Source of the DNA: Neodidymelliopsis sp. IMI 364377 | Lineage: Eukaryota > Ascomycota > Dothideomycetes > Pleosporales > Didymellaceae | Reading direction: 5' to 3' | Assembly (NCBI GenBank): GCA_027946375.1 | Contig: JAPEUT010000032.1 | Location: forward strand, 62,001 to 126,000 | Length of the DNA: 64,000 nucleotides | In this document: one piece after another, positions 54,564-64,000 of the stretch | How the letters are laid out: each line of letters starts with the position of its first letter | How positions within the stretch are numbered: the first letter of the stretch is position 1 | Position numbers and translations under genes: made by a program | Notes under the pieces: model-generated | Told to the model about the DNA's origin: nothing | The model's database searches: none | What the model saw: the letters and a program-made list of their open reading frames with translations, nothing else

Positions 54564-56642
54564 TCACGAGCCAAACCACCCATGATGTTCCTCCTCCTCA
54601 TAAACCTTTACTTTGTCCGCATACTCGCGGATATTCGAATGAATCGTCTCATTGATGAGTTCGCCTCTTCCGCCTGCTACTTGCAAGATGAGGTCGTTGA
54701 GGGAGGAGCGGCCCAGGATATCGACATGGTCGGCTGTTTTATATCAGTGAGTGAGAGAAAAGGGAGAGAGAAGGGAAAAAATAAAGAGAGACATACCAGT
54801 ATTCGGGCCTCCACGAGGACTAAAGCGATCAGGTTCATGTTTCATCTCGAAAGTCTTGACCTGTACGCCTGCGGGGTTGTAGCGTTTTAGTTTCCAGCCC
54901 TTGGCGCACATGTAGCCGCTGCTGAGGAGGTTTACGGTTCCGTCGCCTTCGCCCATGACAACGCCGTGGTCTACATTCCCGTTTCCTCCACCGCCTGTTG
55001 CGTCGCCTGCAGAAGAGGCCGTGTATGCCGTGTCTAGCGTGACGTTGAGCCCGGATAATGGGTCGTCGTCGGAGCGGTAGTAGTACGCGCGTTCCGTCTC
55101 CTTGCCGATGCCGTAGAAGCAGTAGATTTTCAGGTTCGGGGCGAGTGGGAGCCGGGTTTCGAGCGGGTTGATCCATTTCGAGGGGATGAGTTGGTTGGAT
55201 TCGACGAGCGCTGACGTGTGGGCTACGCCGTGGGAGTAGGAAGAGCGGATCATTTTCTCGAACCAGGGTTCGCTGTTTTTGAAGAGGAAGGGGAGGGATT
55301 GTTCGACGGTGAGGTTGGACGAGGTGAGGGCGTTGGTGTGGTTTGTGTCGCGGAAGCGGATGAAGTTTCCGTAGGAGACGTTTTGGCCCGGGGCGTCGTC
55401 GGGGGCGCCGGTGTGGTCGCCCCAGACTGCGTTGCCGCCGAGGGGGAGCATGGAGGAGAGGCCTGGCATGGCGCGGAAGATTTCGGCGCGCTCGTAGCGT
55501 GAGAGGAAGCGCTCGAGGCCGTAGACGGCAAAGGCGTTGAGTTGAGCCGTGTCTTTCATTTCGCCGGACAGCACGGCGGGCATGTCCTTCAGCGCGCCCA
55601 GCATGCAGCCAGAGATGTTGATCCAGCTGTCAATGTTCTTCTCAACCCAGTCGGCGCCACCATTGCCGTAGCCCTCGGCCTCGACCCAGTGGAAGAAGTA
55701 GTATAGAACTTGCGAGCCCATGGAATGCGACAGCAGCACGGCTTTCTTGTTGGAGACGTGGTTGGCCACCTCGATGTGCGACTTCAGACGCGTAAAGTAC
55801 TGATCGCGGACCTCGTAGTTCATGTAGGTCATGCGCCAGTCAAAGGCAGCCGTGAAGGCATTGCTGGGGTCGTAGCCGATGGTAGCGAGGTTCTCGAGAA
55901 TCTTGTTCCAGATCCAGTAGCCAGTGATGAAGAAATCAGCAGCATCGAAGCCCTGGGCTGCTCGCAGCTTCACGCCCGGGGGATCCAGCCCCGTGTCCTT
56001 GTCCAGCATGATGTGCTTCTTCCACCCGGCCTTGTCGAGAACCAGGGCGCGCATCATGGTCCACGACCCCCACAGCCTCTTGCGGAAGTATTGTCGCGCT
56101 CCCTCTTCGGTGCTCCACGACTCCAGACCCGTGGAAATGACGCCCGGGATCATAATGACGGGGTGTGCGGCACGGATGCCCTGCTTGCGCGCGTGCATGC
56201 CAATGGCAAAGGAATCGTAGTTGACAGCATCTCGTTCTTGTTTCTACTGAGACAGTCAATCGGCGGCCCAGCCCAGACACGTCTCAGCCATGCTCCGTAC
56301 CTGCAGCTGCTGGGCGCTCTTGACAAAGTTGGCCGGCAGGGCTTCCATGATCGTCTCCAAGTTCATGCCCTCGATGCTCTTCAGGTCGATGAGATCATTG
56401 CTGCCCGCGAAGAAGGCGGCAATGACCAGCCCAAAGATGCCGCCGAGGCCAAACACCCACGCGTTCTTGCGCTTGCCGTTCTTCCCCTTGCTCTTCCGCT
56501 GCAGCGTCTGCAGCTGCTCGGCCGTCACGACGCGCAGATTCGACGGGCGCGCAGACGAGGAGCCAGGGTTTGGTGACGGCTCGCGTGAGGGCTCCGATGA
56601 CGTATCACCACCGCCGCCGAAACGACGTCTAAGGAAGGACAT
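54564..56642 (-). CDS. LRO1: Phospholipid:diacylglycerol acyltransferase
   Basis: ER-membrane enzyme making triacylglycerol by transferring an acyl chain from a phospholipid to diacylglycerol. Three exons, 56642-56301, 56243-54797 and 54733-54564 in transcript order, give 652 residues (yeast Lro1 is 661). A basic cytosolic N-terminus and one membrane helix (WVFGLGGIFGLVIAAFFAG, about residues 62-80) anchor a lumenal LCAT-like domain. PVIMIPGVISTGLESW is the lid region; the nucleophile Ser is in VLLSHSMGSQV; the Asp is in MGEGDGTVNLLS; and the His is in ADHVDILGR, just after the last splice join. All three catalytic residues are therefore present. It converges with the CorA-like gene (144 bp between stops). 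Confidence 0.94.
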
Positions 56643-56933
56643 GTCGGCTGCTCAGAGCCCAGAGGAGCCTTTGTTGCGTGTATTGTGGGTGTCGTGGAGG
56701 AAAACACACGCACGACCAGAAGCCAAAAGTTCCCCCAAGCGCGCCCAACATGCATGTGATGCAATATCCTCCCGGCCAAACCCTAATCATCCCTCCATGC
56801 TCGGCCGCAGCCAATCACCCCCACCACCCACTCCCGCCCACCTCCGCAGCCAGCACGCTAGCTAGCACGAGCTCCTTCCCTGCATTCCGACTCGGAACGA
56901 GCCCTCGACATCGCCCAATCCACCGTGCGCGCC
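56643..56933. promoter_or_regulatory. Bidirectional promoter region (LRO1 / NAA30)
   Basis: 291 bp between two start codons, C-rich with CCAATCACCCCCACC-like sequence near 56810. No gene is seen inside. Confidence 0.4.
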
Positions 56934-57601
56934 ATGGCAGCCAGCAACGACACGGCAGCGCCCCAACCCGCATCTGAGCTGCAGTACGTGCAGTACGAGG
57001 GCGCAAAGGAAGAAGAATACCTCCCGTCCATCCGCCAACTCATTTCAAAAGACCTTTCCGAGCCCTATAGCATCTATGTGTACCGGTATTTCTTGTACCA
57101 GTGGGGGAATCTATGCTACATGGTAGGTCGAGCACGCTACAATCTCTTACTTTTTCTCGTGGCCTTTTCTCTGATACTATCTGACAGGCCCTCGATCCCT
57201 CCAACACCCTCATTGGCGTCATAATCAGCAAACTCGAACCCCACCGCTCAGGCACCTATCGCGGTTACATTGCTATGCTGGCCGTCTCCTCCACGTACCG
57301 CAACCAGGGCATCGCTTCCAAACTCGTCTCCATGGCTATTGACGCCATGGCTGCCCGCGACGCCGACGAAATCGTGCTTGAGACCGAGATTACCAATACT
57401 GCGAGCTTGAAGCTGTATGAGCGTCTGGGCTTTTTGAGGAGTAAGAAGCTGCACAGATATTACCTGAATGGAAATGCCGCCTATAGGCTGGTCTTGTATT
57501 TGAAGCAAGGGACCGCGTTGAAGCGACCTGAGGGTGTGGGTGACATGGCTATGGGCATGTCGGACATGCAGAGGATGGACGAGGCCGGCTTCATCTCTTG
57601 A
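56934..57601 (+). CDS. NAA30: N-alpha-acetyltransferase NatC catalytic subunit (Naa30/Mak3)
   Basis: Acetylates N-termini of proteins starting with Met followed by a hydrophobic residue. Two exons, 56934-57122 and 57188-57601, give 200 residues. The GNAT fold is clear: LSEPYSIYVYRYFLYQWGNLCYM is typical of the Mak3 N-terminus, GYIAMLAVSSTYRNQGIASKLV carries the acetyl-CoA loop (RNQGIA), and ETEITNTASLKLYERLGF is the terminal strand-helix block. The C-terminus has a Met/Gly-rich tail. I chose the ATG in context GCGCCATGGCAGCC; the frame upstream has no ATG. Confidence 0.93.
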
Positions 57602-58201
57602 ACATCGTATCCTGGATATAGTCGTGATTACAGTCGACGCACAGCCGTGTCGCACAAGACGCTACACTTCACTTGGACCATATCCAACTCACGACGCAAC
57701 GAACATAGAGTAGGCATGAGGAACCCCCTTGGATATGTCTTATTCATCTAGGCTATACATTACCGCCATACCACACACTCGACGCTCGCCCCACGCTCCA
57801 CCAAGGATCGAGACCGAGATCCGAGAATCGAGAAACGAGCATCGCTGGGAATCTAGCCCACCCATACGATAACACGTAAAGGATACAGACAGTCCTTCAT
57901 CCCCAGACTACACCGTAGCCTTGCAATACAGACATCTTCACCCTGACTGTGTCTTCCTCATCCAGTAGCCCTTGTCTGTCCACCGCAGACTCGGCCGAAA
58001 GCTCTCTTCAAGTGGAAGGAAGATCATCGTCCGCACGCCACTGACATCTTGCAACAGTGCACATGGGCGTGAGCTCCTAGCCCAAGCCGAGGTGCAACCT
58101 CCACAAGCCCTCCGCTTCTGAGGCAGACCGCCAGGCCTGGCTCCATCAAGCACATATCTACGAGTCTATCAGCTGCTAATCATCCACGTTCGAACCTTCT
58201 C
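57602..58201. other. Convergent intergenic region (NAA30 / coiled-coil gene)
   Basis: 600 bp with both 3' UTRs. A direct repeat of the form CGAGACCGAGATCCGAGAATCGAGAAACGAGC near 57808-57840 gives a local GAGA-like pattern. No gene is seen. Confidence 0.4.
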
Positions 58202-60054
58202 TCACCTAAGAATGCATGTTGTGCGATTCGGCACCATCTGCTCATATGTCTTGATGTTTCCATCAACGACATACTTAGCAAGCTCGCCTAAAAGGAATCT
58301 GAGGAGCTCATCTGGAACCTGCGCATCTCTCTTCAGACCATAAGACTGATAAGCATCCCAGGCTGAGGTAGGAGAGCCATCAGAGCTACCTACCCAAAGT
58401 GCAATGGGATGTTTGAAAAGGGTTCTCAACACACTCAGTTGAGGGTACTGCCAGCTGGCCTGCAATGTTCCCACCTGCGTGGTCGCCCGATCAAGATCTC
58501 CGCTTTCTGACGTCAGCCCTGGCAGGAACGGTGAAGGCATCAGATTGTTGGTGACGAACGGTACCGGAGCAGCTCTGACGTTTGCATCCAGGTCCGTTCC
58601 TTGGCTCGGAAGTGTGGAAGATGTAAACGTTCCTGATCCTGGCGCAGGTGTGAATCCCACGCTTCCAAATTGAACGTCTGTACGCATCCAATCTGGAAGC
58701 TTCAGCGAAGTCACTGAAGTCTTCACTTGAGGCTCAGGCTCTTTCACAAGTACAGCACCCTCACTGTCGCTTCGGTCAAACTGAACTCGACCTGCAAAGC
58801 CGGCAGGCACAACTGATGTGTTCGTGACGTTTGGCCGACCAGAGGCTCGCGTCGCTGAACCGCTGGTGGCAGCAGTTAGCGAAGCTTGTACCAGGGCCGA
58901 GACCCGTCCAAGGTCGACTCGCGGGCGCTTCGCTGGGACGTCAGGGGTAATGATCTCAGTTCCTTTTCTCTTCGACGTCGACACATTTGAATGTGGCTCT
59001 GGGGGTTGCACGACATGCTTTGTTCTCGCAGGACCTAGAGGCATGTTGTTTGATCCAGTCCTGTTGCGTGGTGCCGGTACAGGTGATGACGCCTCGTATA
59101 AGTCGCGGTCTGGATCGGCTTCGAGGGGGGTAGTAGAGATCAAGCGAGCCCGAGCTGGGTTCATGATTGCAGGTGCAGCTGGTGGTTGGGAGCTTACACC
59201 GGGTTGTACATTGGATGGCCGTGGGGTATTGCAAATGTTCTGGGCTGTATGAATCGCCGAAGTCGTGGCATTGTGTTTTCGGTACGAATCGTTGGTCTGT
59301 ACGTCAACAAATACCTGCATAAGCTTGTCAAATTTGGCAGCCTTTGCTCTCAAGCCATGCGGCCCGTCCACCTGAGCTTTCAGGTCGTCATGTTGCTGCT
59401 GGCTCATAAGTATGCATCGAACTTCTGTAGCCAGACCTGAAAGTCCTCGAGAGCCCCCGATCTCATCCAGTGTGTCCCGGATCGTGCGCAGATCCGAGAC
59501 AAACTGCTCAAGCTCCCGTAACCCACCTGTTTTGCAGACAATTGCTCTCATTGTGTGAGTTTGAGAGATGAGAGCTTGCAGTCCACCAGCTTCGCTGATG
59601 AGTGGCCTGAGCACGTCGGCCTCGAGGGCTTTCGCTCTCAGGCCGTCACGACCGGCTTCAGCTTGCAGCTGAGCGATGGTCACCGGTTGGTTATTAGTGT
59701 TGGAAAAGCCTCGGATCACCTCACTGTAAGCGGAGGCCAGGTCCTGGAGCTCATGATGTTGACGCTCAAGTTGCTTGTGACGATCTTTGAGCAACGAGTG
59801 CTCCTGATCGGGGAAGTGCAACCCTTCTACACATACGTGAATTAGCCAATGGTGTATAGGTGGACGTGAAACTTACTTGGGAGTGAGTCAGCATCCTTCC
59901 GCTGTTCTACAAGCTTGCCATCTTCCAGTATGCCGGACAGGTCTTCGATCAACGGTGGTGGTGATGACATGGGCTCAGGCTTGACAGATGAAATTTCAGG
60001 TTTCTGCAATCCCAATTCGTTGGCCAACAAGCCCAGTGAGGTAGTAGCTGTCAT
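58202..60054 (-). CDS. Coiled-coil hypothetical protein with Gly-Gly-Leu repeats
   Basis: I do not recognise this protein. Two exons, 60054-59877 and 59826-58202 in transcript order, with a 50-nt intron (GTAAGT donor, GTGTAG acceptor), give 600 residues. Residues about 70-100 form a coiled coil (LLKDRHKQLERQHHELQDL). Residues about 110-230 contain some five degenerate units of 20-30 residues with a Gly-Leu core: GRDGLRAKALEAD, EAGGLQALI, KTGGLRELEQ, EIGGSRGLSGL and GPHGLRAKAAKFD. The rest is Pro/Ser/Thr-rich and probably disordered, with basic clusters (STSKRKGTEI, PAKRPRVDL) that look like nuclear localisation signals. A nuclear scaffold or chromatin-associated role is a guess. Confidence 0.7.
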
Positions 60055-61451
60055 CCTGTCTTCCGTGTGTTCATACAGAACACTTGACGTACAAGCGTGG
60101 TTGAAGGTTGTGTGTCTATGCGTGGACGTTGTGGTGAAGAGCCATGGCGGTGATGGTGAGAGCTTTGTTTACTTTCCAATCGCCACGGGCAGCCACGACA
60201 CGTCTGCGCGCCAGCCGATGTCCACACTGACTGGAAGCTACAGGATGTTCAGCTTCTCCTCATGCAAGTTCCTTATGTCAATCCAAGGTCTGCTACAACT
60301 TGTCGAGTGCTCATTACCTTAAGCTCATCTGCGCGAGACTCTGAGCTATCAGGCTTGCGATCACCGTCTCTTTTAGTCACTCAGCTCCATGCACTACTGT
60401 ATCATACTGCGGTATGGATTTTATGTCAAAACTTATGTAATCCATCATTCATGTGTAGGAACAGTACGATATCTGCGACGATCTGCTCGTCGAGGACTTA
60501 CTACTCGAAAGATGTCGCTTTTTCAAACTTGCAGTTGGTGCTACACACTCTCGAGACGACTAAAGAGCTCACTTGCATACTCGCAGCATTCCTTAGATGG
60601 GTGGGTAAAAACTCACAAAAGCGTCATGGAAACGGGAAGGAAGTACGATCGATAGGAAAGTCCGTAGTAGTCGCGGCTGAAGTAGCCCTCACCTGCTCTT
60701 GAATTACATTAACACACCAACTTCACAATCCACATATTACTCGTTATCTCGACCTACATCGAGGCAGGACAGAGAACACATGTCCAAAACGTTTCAGAAG
60801 CCTACCATCAATTTTGGCTGGTTTTCAACCAATGCGCAGCACCTTACAATGGCAAAACAAAAATAAGCTGATGGTCACGAACTTTCGCGCTGAACACGCC
60901 CATTCCCGTCATGCCGGGGTTTTACCCCTCTAGACGGAGATGAGAGGCACAATATGACATACAATCTGATACAAGCTGTACGAGGGTATGGCCAGGACGG
61001 AGCCGCAAAGATCAAAACCTGCGTATACTGATACTACTTACTGATGCTTACACACCGCATGTGAGCATAGAGTGTCATTAGGATAAGCTGCCGGCTATGC
61101 ATATACGGTCCCCCGTCTGAAACACAGGACCATTGCTGACTGCGTCTTCCCAAATCGGAATAGCGCATCTTAGATCCGATCGGTGTGCATCAGTTGGGGG
61201 CCAATACTGGGCGCCGTATCTCATTTCTTGTCGCATTCGCTTCAACAACGTAGCCTTGCAGCTCACACGACCTGTTCACAAAACGTGTGATGACAACCGC
61301 CAAACACAATTAATCATCGGCGTTCTTAACAGACCGCTTGTAAGCCCGCCAGCCATTCTGGTTCCACGACTTTCCTTTCGCAGTATTCTACGAGGCTAGA
61401 AGCCTGACGACCAACATTCCGCCATACCATTGACAAACGCGCCGGGCTAAT
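60055..61451. other. Intergenic region (about 1.4 kb)
   Basis: A divergent region between the coiled-coil gene and the DUF6536-type gene. A plus-strand frame at 60262-60702 has no motif and its composition is not coding-like. No element termini or RNA gene were recognised. Confidence 0.4.
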
Positions 61452-63838
61452 ATGTGGCTACCACAAAGCTTCAAGCGCGTTCCCGATCACGACTCAGGAG
61501 AGGATCAAGTCATTATACTACCACCCTACCAGTCGCAAATCAAAATAGATGTCAAGAGCAACATTGACATCTACCACCCTGACAGCTTCGAACCAATGCG
61601 CACAGATACAGAGTACACCGCTGGAGCCCATATGAATGTCCAACATACGTTTCCACCACCCAAGACTCGTTCTGAGCGTCTGGAAGACTGGGAGCATCGA
61701 ATCTTTGGAACACAGATAGTATCATTTCTGTACGACAATTTCATAGCTGGATGGCGCGCAGGATTGCTCCGCGCGTTTTTGGTCAGTGTAGTAGCTCTTG
61801 TTGTCAACATCTCCATCTTCGCATGGCTCTTCAATAGATATGACACTATAGGTGGTACTGGCGAAATACACGCGGGACAGTGTTCTGAAGTGGATGGGAT
61901 GGAAACAGGGATAAAGTTTGGCTTGAACGTCCTCTCAACATTCATTTTGAGTGCTTCGACCTTTGCAATGCAAGGTACGACATCACCAACAAGAGAAGAG
62001 GTGGACAAAGCTCACTCGAAGGGCAAGTGGCTCGAGATAGGAACACAGAGCTGGAGAAACTTGATACACGTGAGCAAAAGAAACGCAGCTATATGGGCAG
62101 TACTAGCTATCACTGGCCTACCCTTGCATCTCATGTAAGTTTCATGTGGTTGGACTTTGCATACATACTGATCAAAAGCAGCTTCAACGCCGTCTTTTTC
62201 ACAACGACTGAAACCTATCAGTATGCAGTAGCTGTAGTGGACCAAGGATTCTTGACAAACACGGCTTTCCAGGTCACTTCTGAAAATTCGACACCAGACT
62301 TGTGGGAACAATGGAGTTTTCCGAGCGAGCAATGTGATAGCAAGTCATGCTCTTGGGACATCAAGGACAATGACACCATCATTCAGCTTCTTGGCGACGT
62401 GCGAAACCCAGATCGATTACAAGATTACACACGGTTGGAACCTGCAAAGTGTATCGAGAGCTACACCGAAGGTTTTATGCAAAATTACAGCGACGTGGTC
62501 GTGGTTTCCAGTCAGGTACAAGCCAACTCTCCAATTCTGTGGACTCGATATCCACAAAGCATTTTAACCAAGGATAAAGAAGACACGCACAAAGACCCAT
62601 TCCATTGGGTTTGCCACGACGCGCTCAAGAGCACAAATAAATCCGACCGCTGTAGCAGAAGATTCGCTACTGGTGTCTATGGCGTCAACCCTAATAACTG
62701 GACGGTCTACGGTTATCCAGTGGACCACTGTTTTGCTCGCAATGGAAGAGATCTCTGTCATTTGCAGTTCAACGCTTATATCATGCTCGGAGTAGTTGTC
62801 TTCAGTGCTGTAAAAGTGCTCGCCATTGCGATTCTTGTTTTCACCCACCCCAATGGTGAGTTCTTGCGCACCATTGGTGACGCAATCACTTCCTTTCTGA
62901 AAACCCCAGACCCGAATACCCAGGATATGTGCCTCGTTTCCTCGGCTCAGATTCGAAAACACGGTTTCAAGACCGATTATCCATCACAACCCTTCACTGG
63001 CGCCCGTCCTCGATGGTGGGTTGGTGCCAACACGATAGAGTTCTTCTGCACTGTTGGTCTCTCAGCAAGCTATGTAGTCAGTTTATGTGGCTCACTTGGG
63101 CTTGCCATCGTGGAGGCAAATGGTACAGCATTTGACCGCGGTCTTGGACGAACCGACATACAATCATTGGCTCCTTTAAAACGCGATGATGTAGGATCTT
63201 CAGGAATTGTACCCACACTACTCACTGCCAACATCCCACAAGTAGGGTTCTCGCTTCTCTATGTGTTCTATACGAATATTTGGAGTAAGCTGTTGAACGC
63301 GCACGAATTCGATCGGTTGACACGAGAGAAGAAAGGACTCAGAATTAGTGAGCGCCCCAAAGGCTATCAACGCGCTAGTCACTTCTTCACTCTGCCAACA
63401 AGGTATGCTCTTCCTCTGTCGGCATGTAGCGCAGTGCTCCATTGGCTGTGTTCGCGCAGTCTCTTCATGGCGCGGTATGACGCTTTCAGCTCCAACAACC
63501 AACTTGACGAGAACGACCGACTAGTACGACTGGGGTACAGTGCTACTGGAATCATCGCGTTGATTTCGGTTACTGCTGCTTTGACGATAATTACGGTTTG
63601 TATAGCTGGTTTCCGACGACTGAGTACGGAGTTGGGTGAGATCTCGATGAGTGTTGTCATCAGTGCGGCCTGTCACGTTAAGCGCAATGAGGATATGCCG
63701 TGGTTGCGGAAGGTACAATGGGGAGATGTAAGCGGCGATATGGAAATTGATGAACGGGACGATCTGCAGACTGTGCGACACTGTGGGTTTACGTCTATGA
63801 GGGCGGAGCGGCCTATTCAAGGACAGCTCTACCGCTAG
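61452..63838 (+). CDS. DUF6536-type fungal membrane protein
   Basis: Integral membrane protein of unknown function, abundant in filamentous ascomycetes. Two exons, 61452-62134 and 62182-63838, give 779 residues. The N-terminal block fits DUF6536: GWRAGLLRAFLVSVVALVVNISIF (first helix), then FILSASTFAMQ, SPTREEVDKAHSKGKWLEIG and IWAVLAITGLPLHL, the usual signature ending at the splice join. A Cys-containing extracellular-like loop with EQCDSKSCSWD follows, then helices near VVVFSAVKVLAIAILVF, VGLSASYVVSLCGSLG, and at the end GIIALISVTAALTIITVCIAG. The central loops have several N-glycosylation sequons. No enzymatic motif is visible. Confidence 0.82.
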
Positions 63839-63904
63839 ATTTACTTGGTAAAAGCTCGTTCACCATGGACTAAAGAATGAAGAGAAGATCATGAGCTCAG
63901 CATA

Positions 63905-64000
63905 TTAGTAAGGATAAGCCCTCACTTCATCCTCCTTAGACAGATCCAATCCATCTTCAACCTGCTTCTCATGCATCTCGTCCAGATACTGGAGCAAAAC
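63905..64000 (-). CDS. 3' end of a gene running off the right edge
   Basis: On the minus strand the frame entering at 64000 is open for 31 codons and ends in a TAA at 63907-63905. The peptide, with YLDEMHEKQ, DLSKEDEV and the end RAYPY, has the composition of a real C-terminus (charged, helical). It is too short to name. It may be the last exon of a longer gene, convergent with the DUF6536-type gene, 66 bp between stops. Confidence 0.45.
   Translation of the reverse strand, partial: VLLQYLDEMHEKQVEDGLDLSKEDEVRAYPY

Noticed and set aside
60262..60702. Plus-strand 146-codon open frame
   Set aside because: There is no recognisable motif, its composition is not coding-like, and it lies in a promoter region between divergent genes.

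Overview
This window is nuclear DNA of a filamentous ascomycete (Pezizomycotina). The evidence is short GT-AG introns of about 50-140 nt with CTAAC/CTGAC-type branch points, a galactofuranose-pathway enzyme (UDP-galactopyranose mutase), a Crh-type wall transglycosidase, a patatin/NB-ARC/TPR NLR-like protein and a DUF6536-type membrane protein. The general style of the proteins suggests Dothideomycetes, perhaps Pleosporales; that is an impression, not a demonstration. I found no rRNA, tRNA, CRISPR array, transposon or secondary-metabolite backbone gene.

Layout. 0-9 kb: Dip5-type amino-acid permease, a lone F-box-like gene, RPL18, ADE2. 9-21 kb: a TPT/DUF250 sugar-phosphate/nucleotide-sugar type transporter, UDP-galactopyranose mutase, PRO2, a Crh-type GPI-anchored transglycosidase and a secreted GH5 exo-beta-glucanase; four of these five could serve cell-wall building. 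22-26 kb: one 1123-residue NLR-like gene (patatin, NB-ARC, TPR) whose TPR units are near-identical at DNA level; it is the most interesting gene here. 27-34 kb: an Hrp1/Nab4-type RNA-binding protein with an exceptional 1.3-kb intron, head-to-head with a Gyp1-type Rab GAP that begins with 18-, 16- and 10-nt exons, then a cyclase-family protein. 34-36.5 kb: a gene-free stretch. 36.5-64 kb: a dense housekeeping block: a TFIIIC delta-type subunit, DBP3, a 57-residue Cys-rich protein, condensin CND1, CDC7, mitochondrial uS17, SCJ1-type DnaJ, a CorA-like transporter, PDAT (LRO1), NAA30, a coiled-coil protein of unknown function, a DUF6536-type membrane protein, and the 3' end of another gene at the right edge.

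Organisation. Many genes are in head-to-head pairs with 250-460 bp between start codons (HRP1/GYP1, TFIIIC/DBP3, CND1/CDC7, MRPS17/SCJ1, LRO1/NAA30), so shared promoters are likely. Gene models were spliced by hand from splice signals, reading-frame continuity and family knowledge. Exon limits are given in the entries; none has transcript support here.
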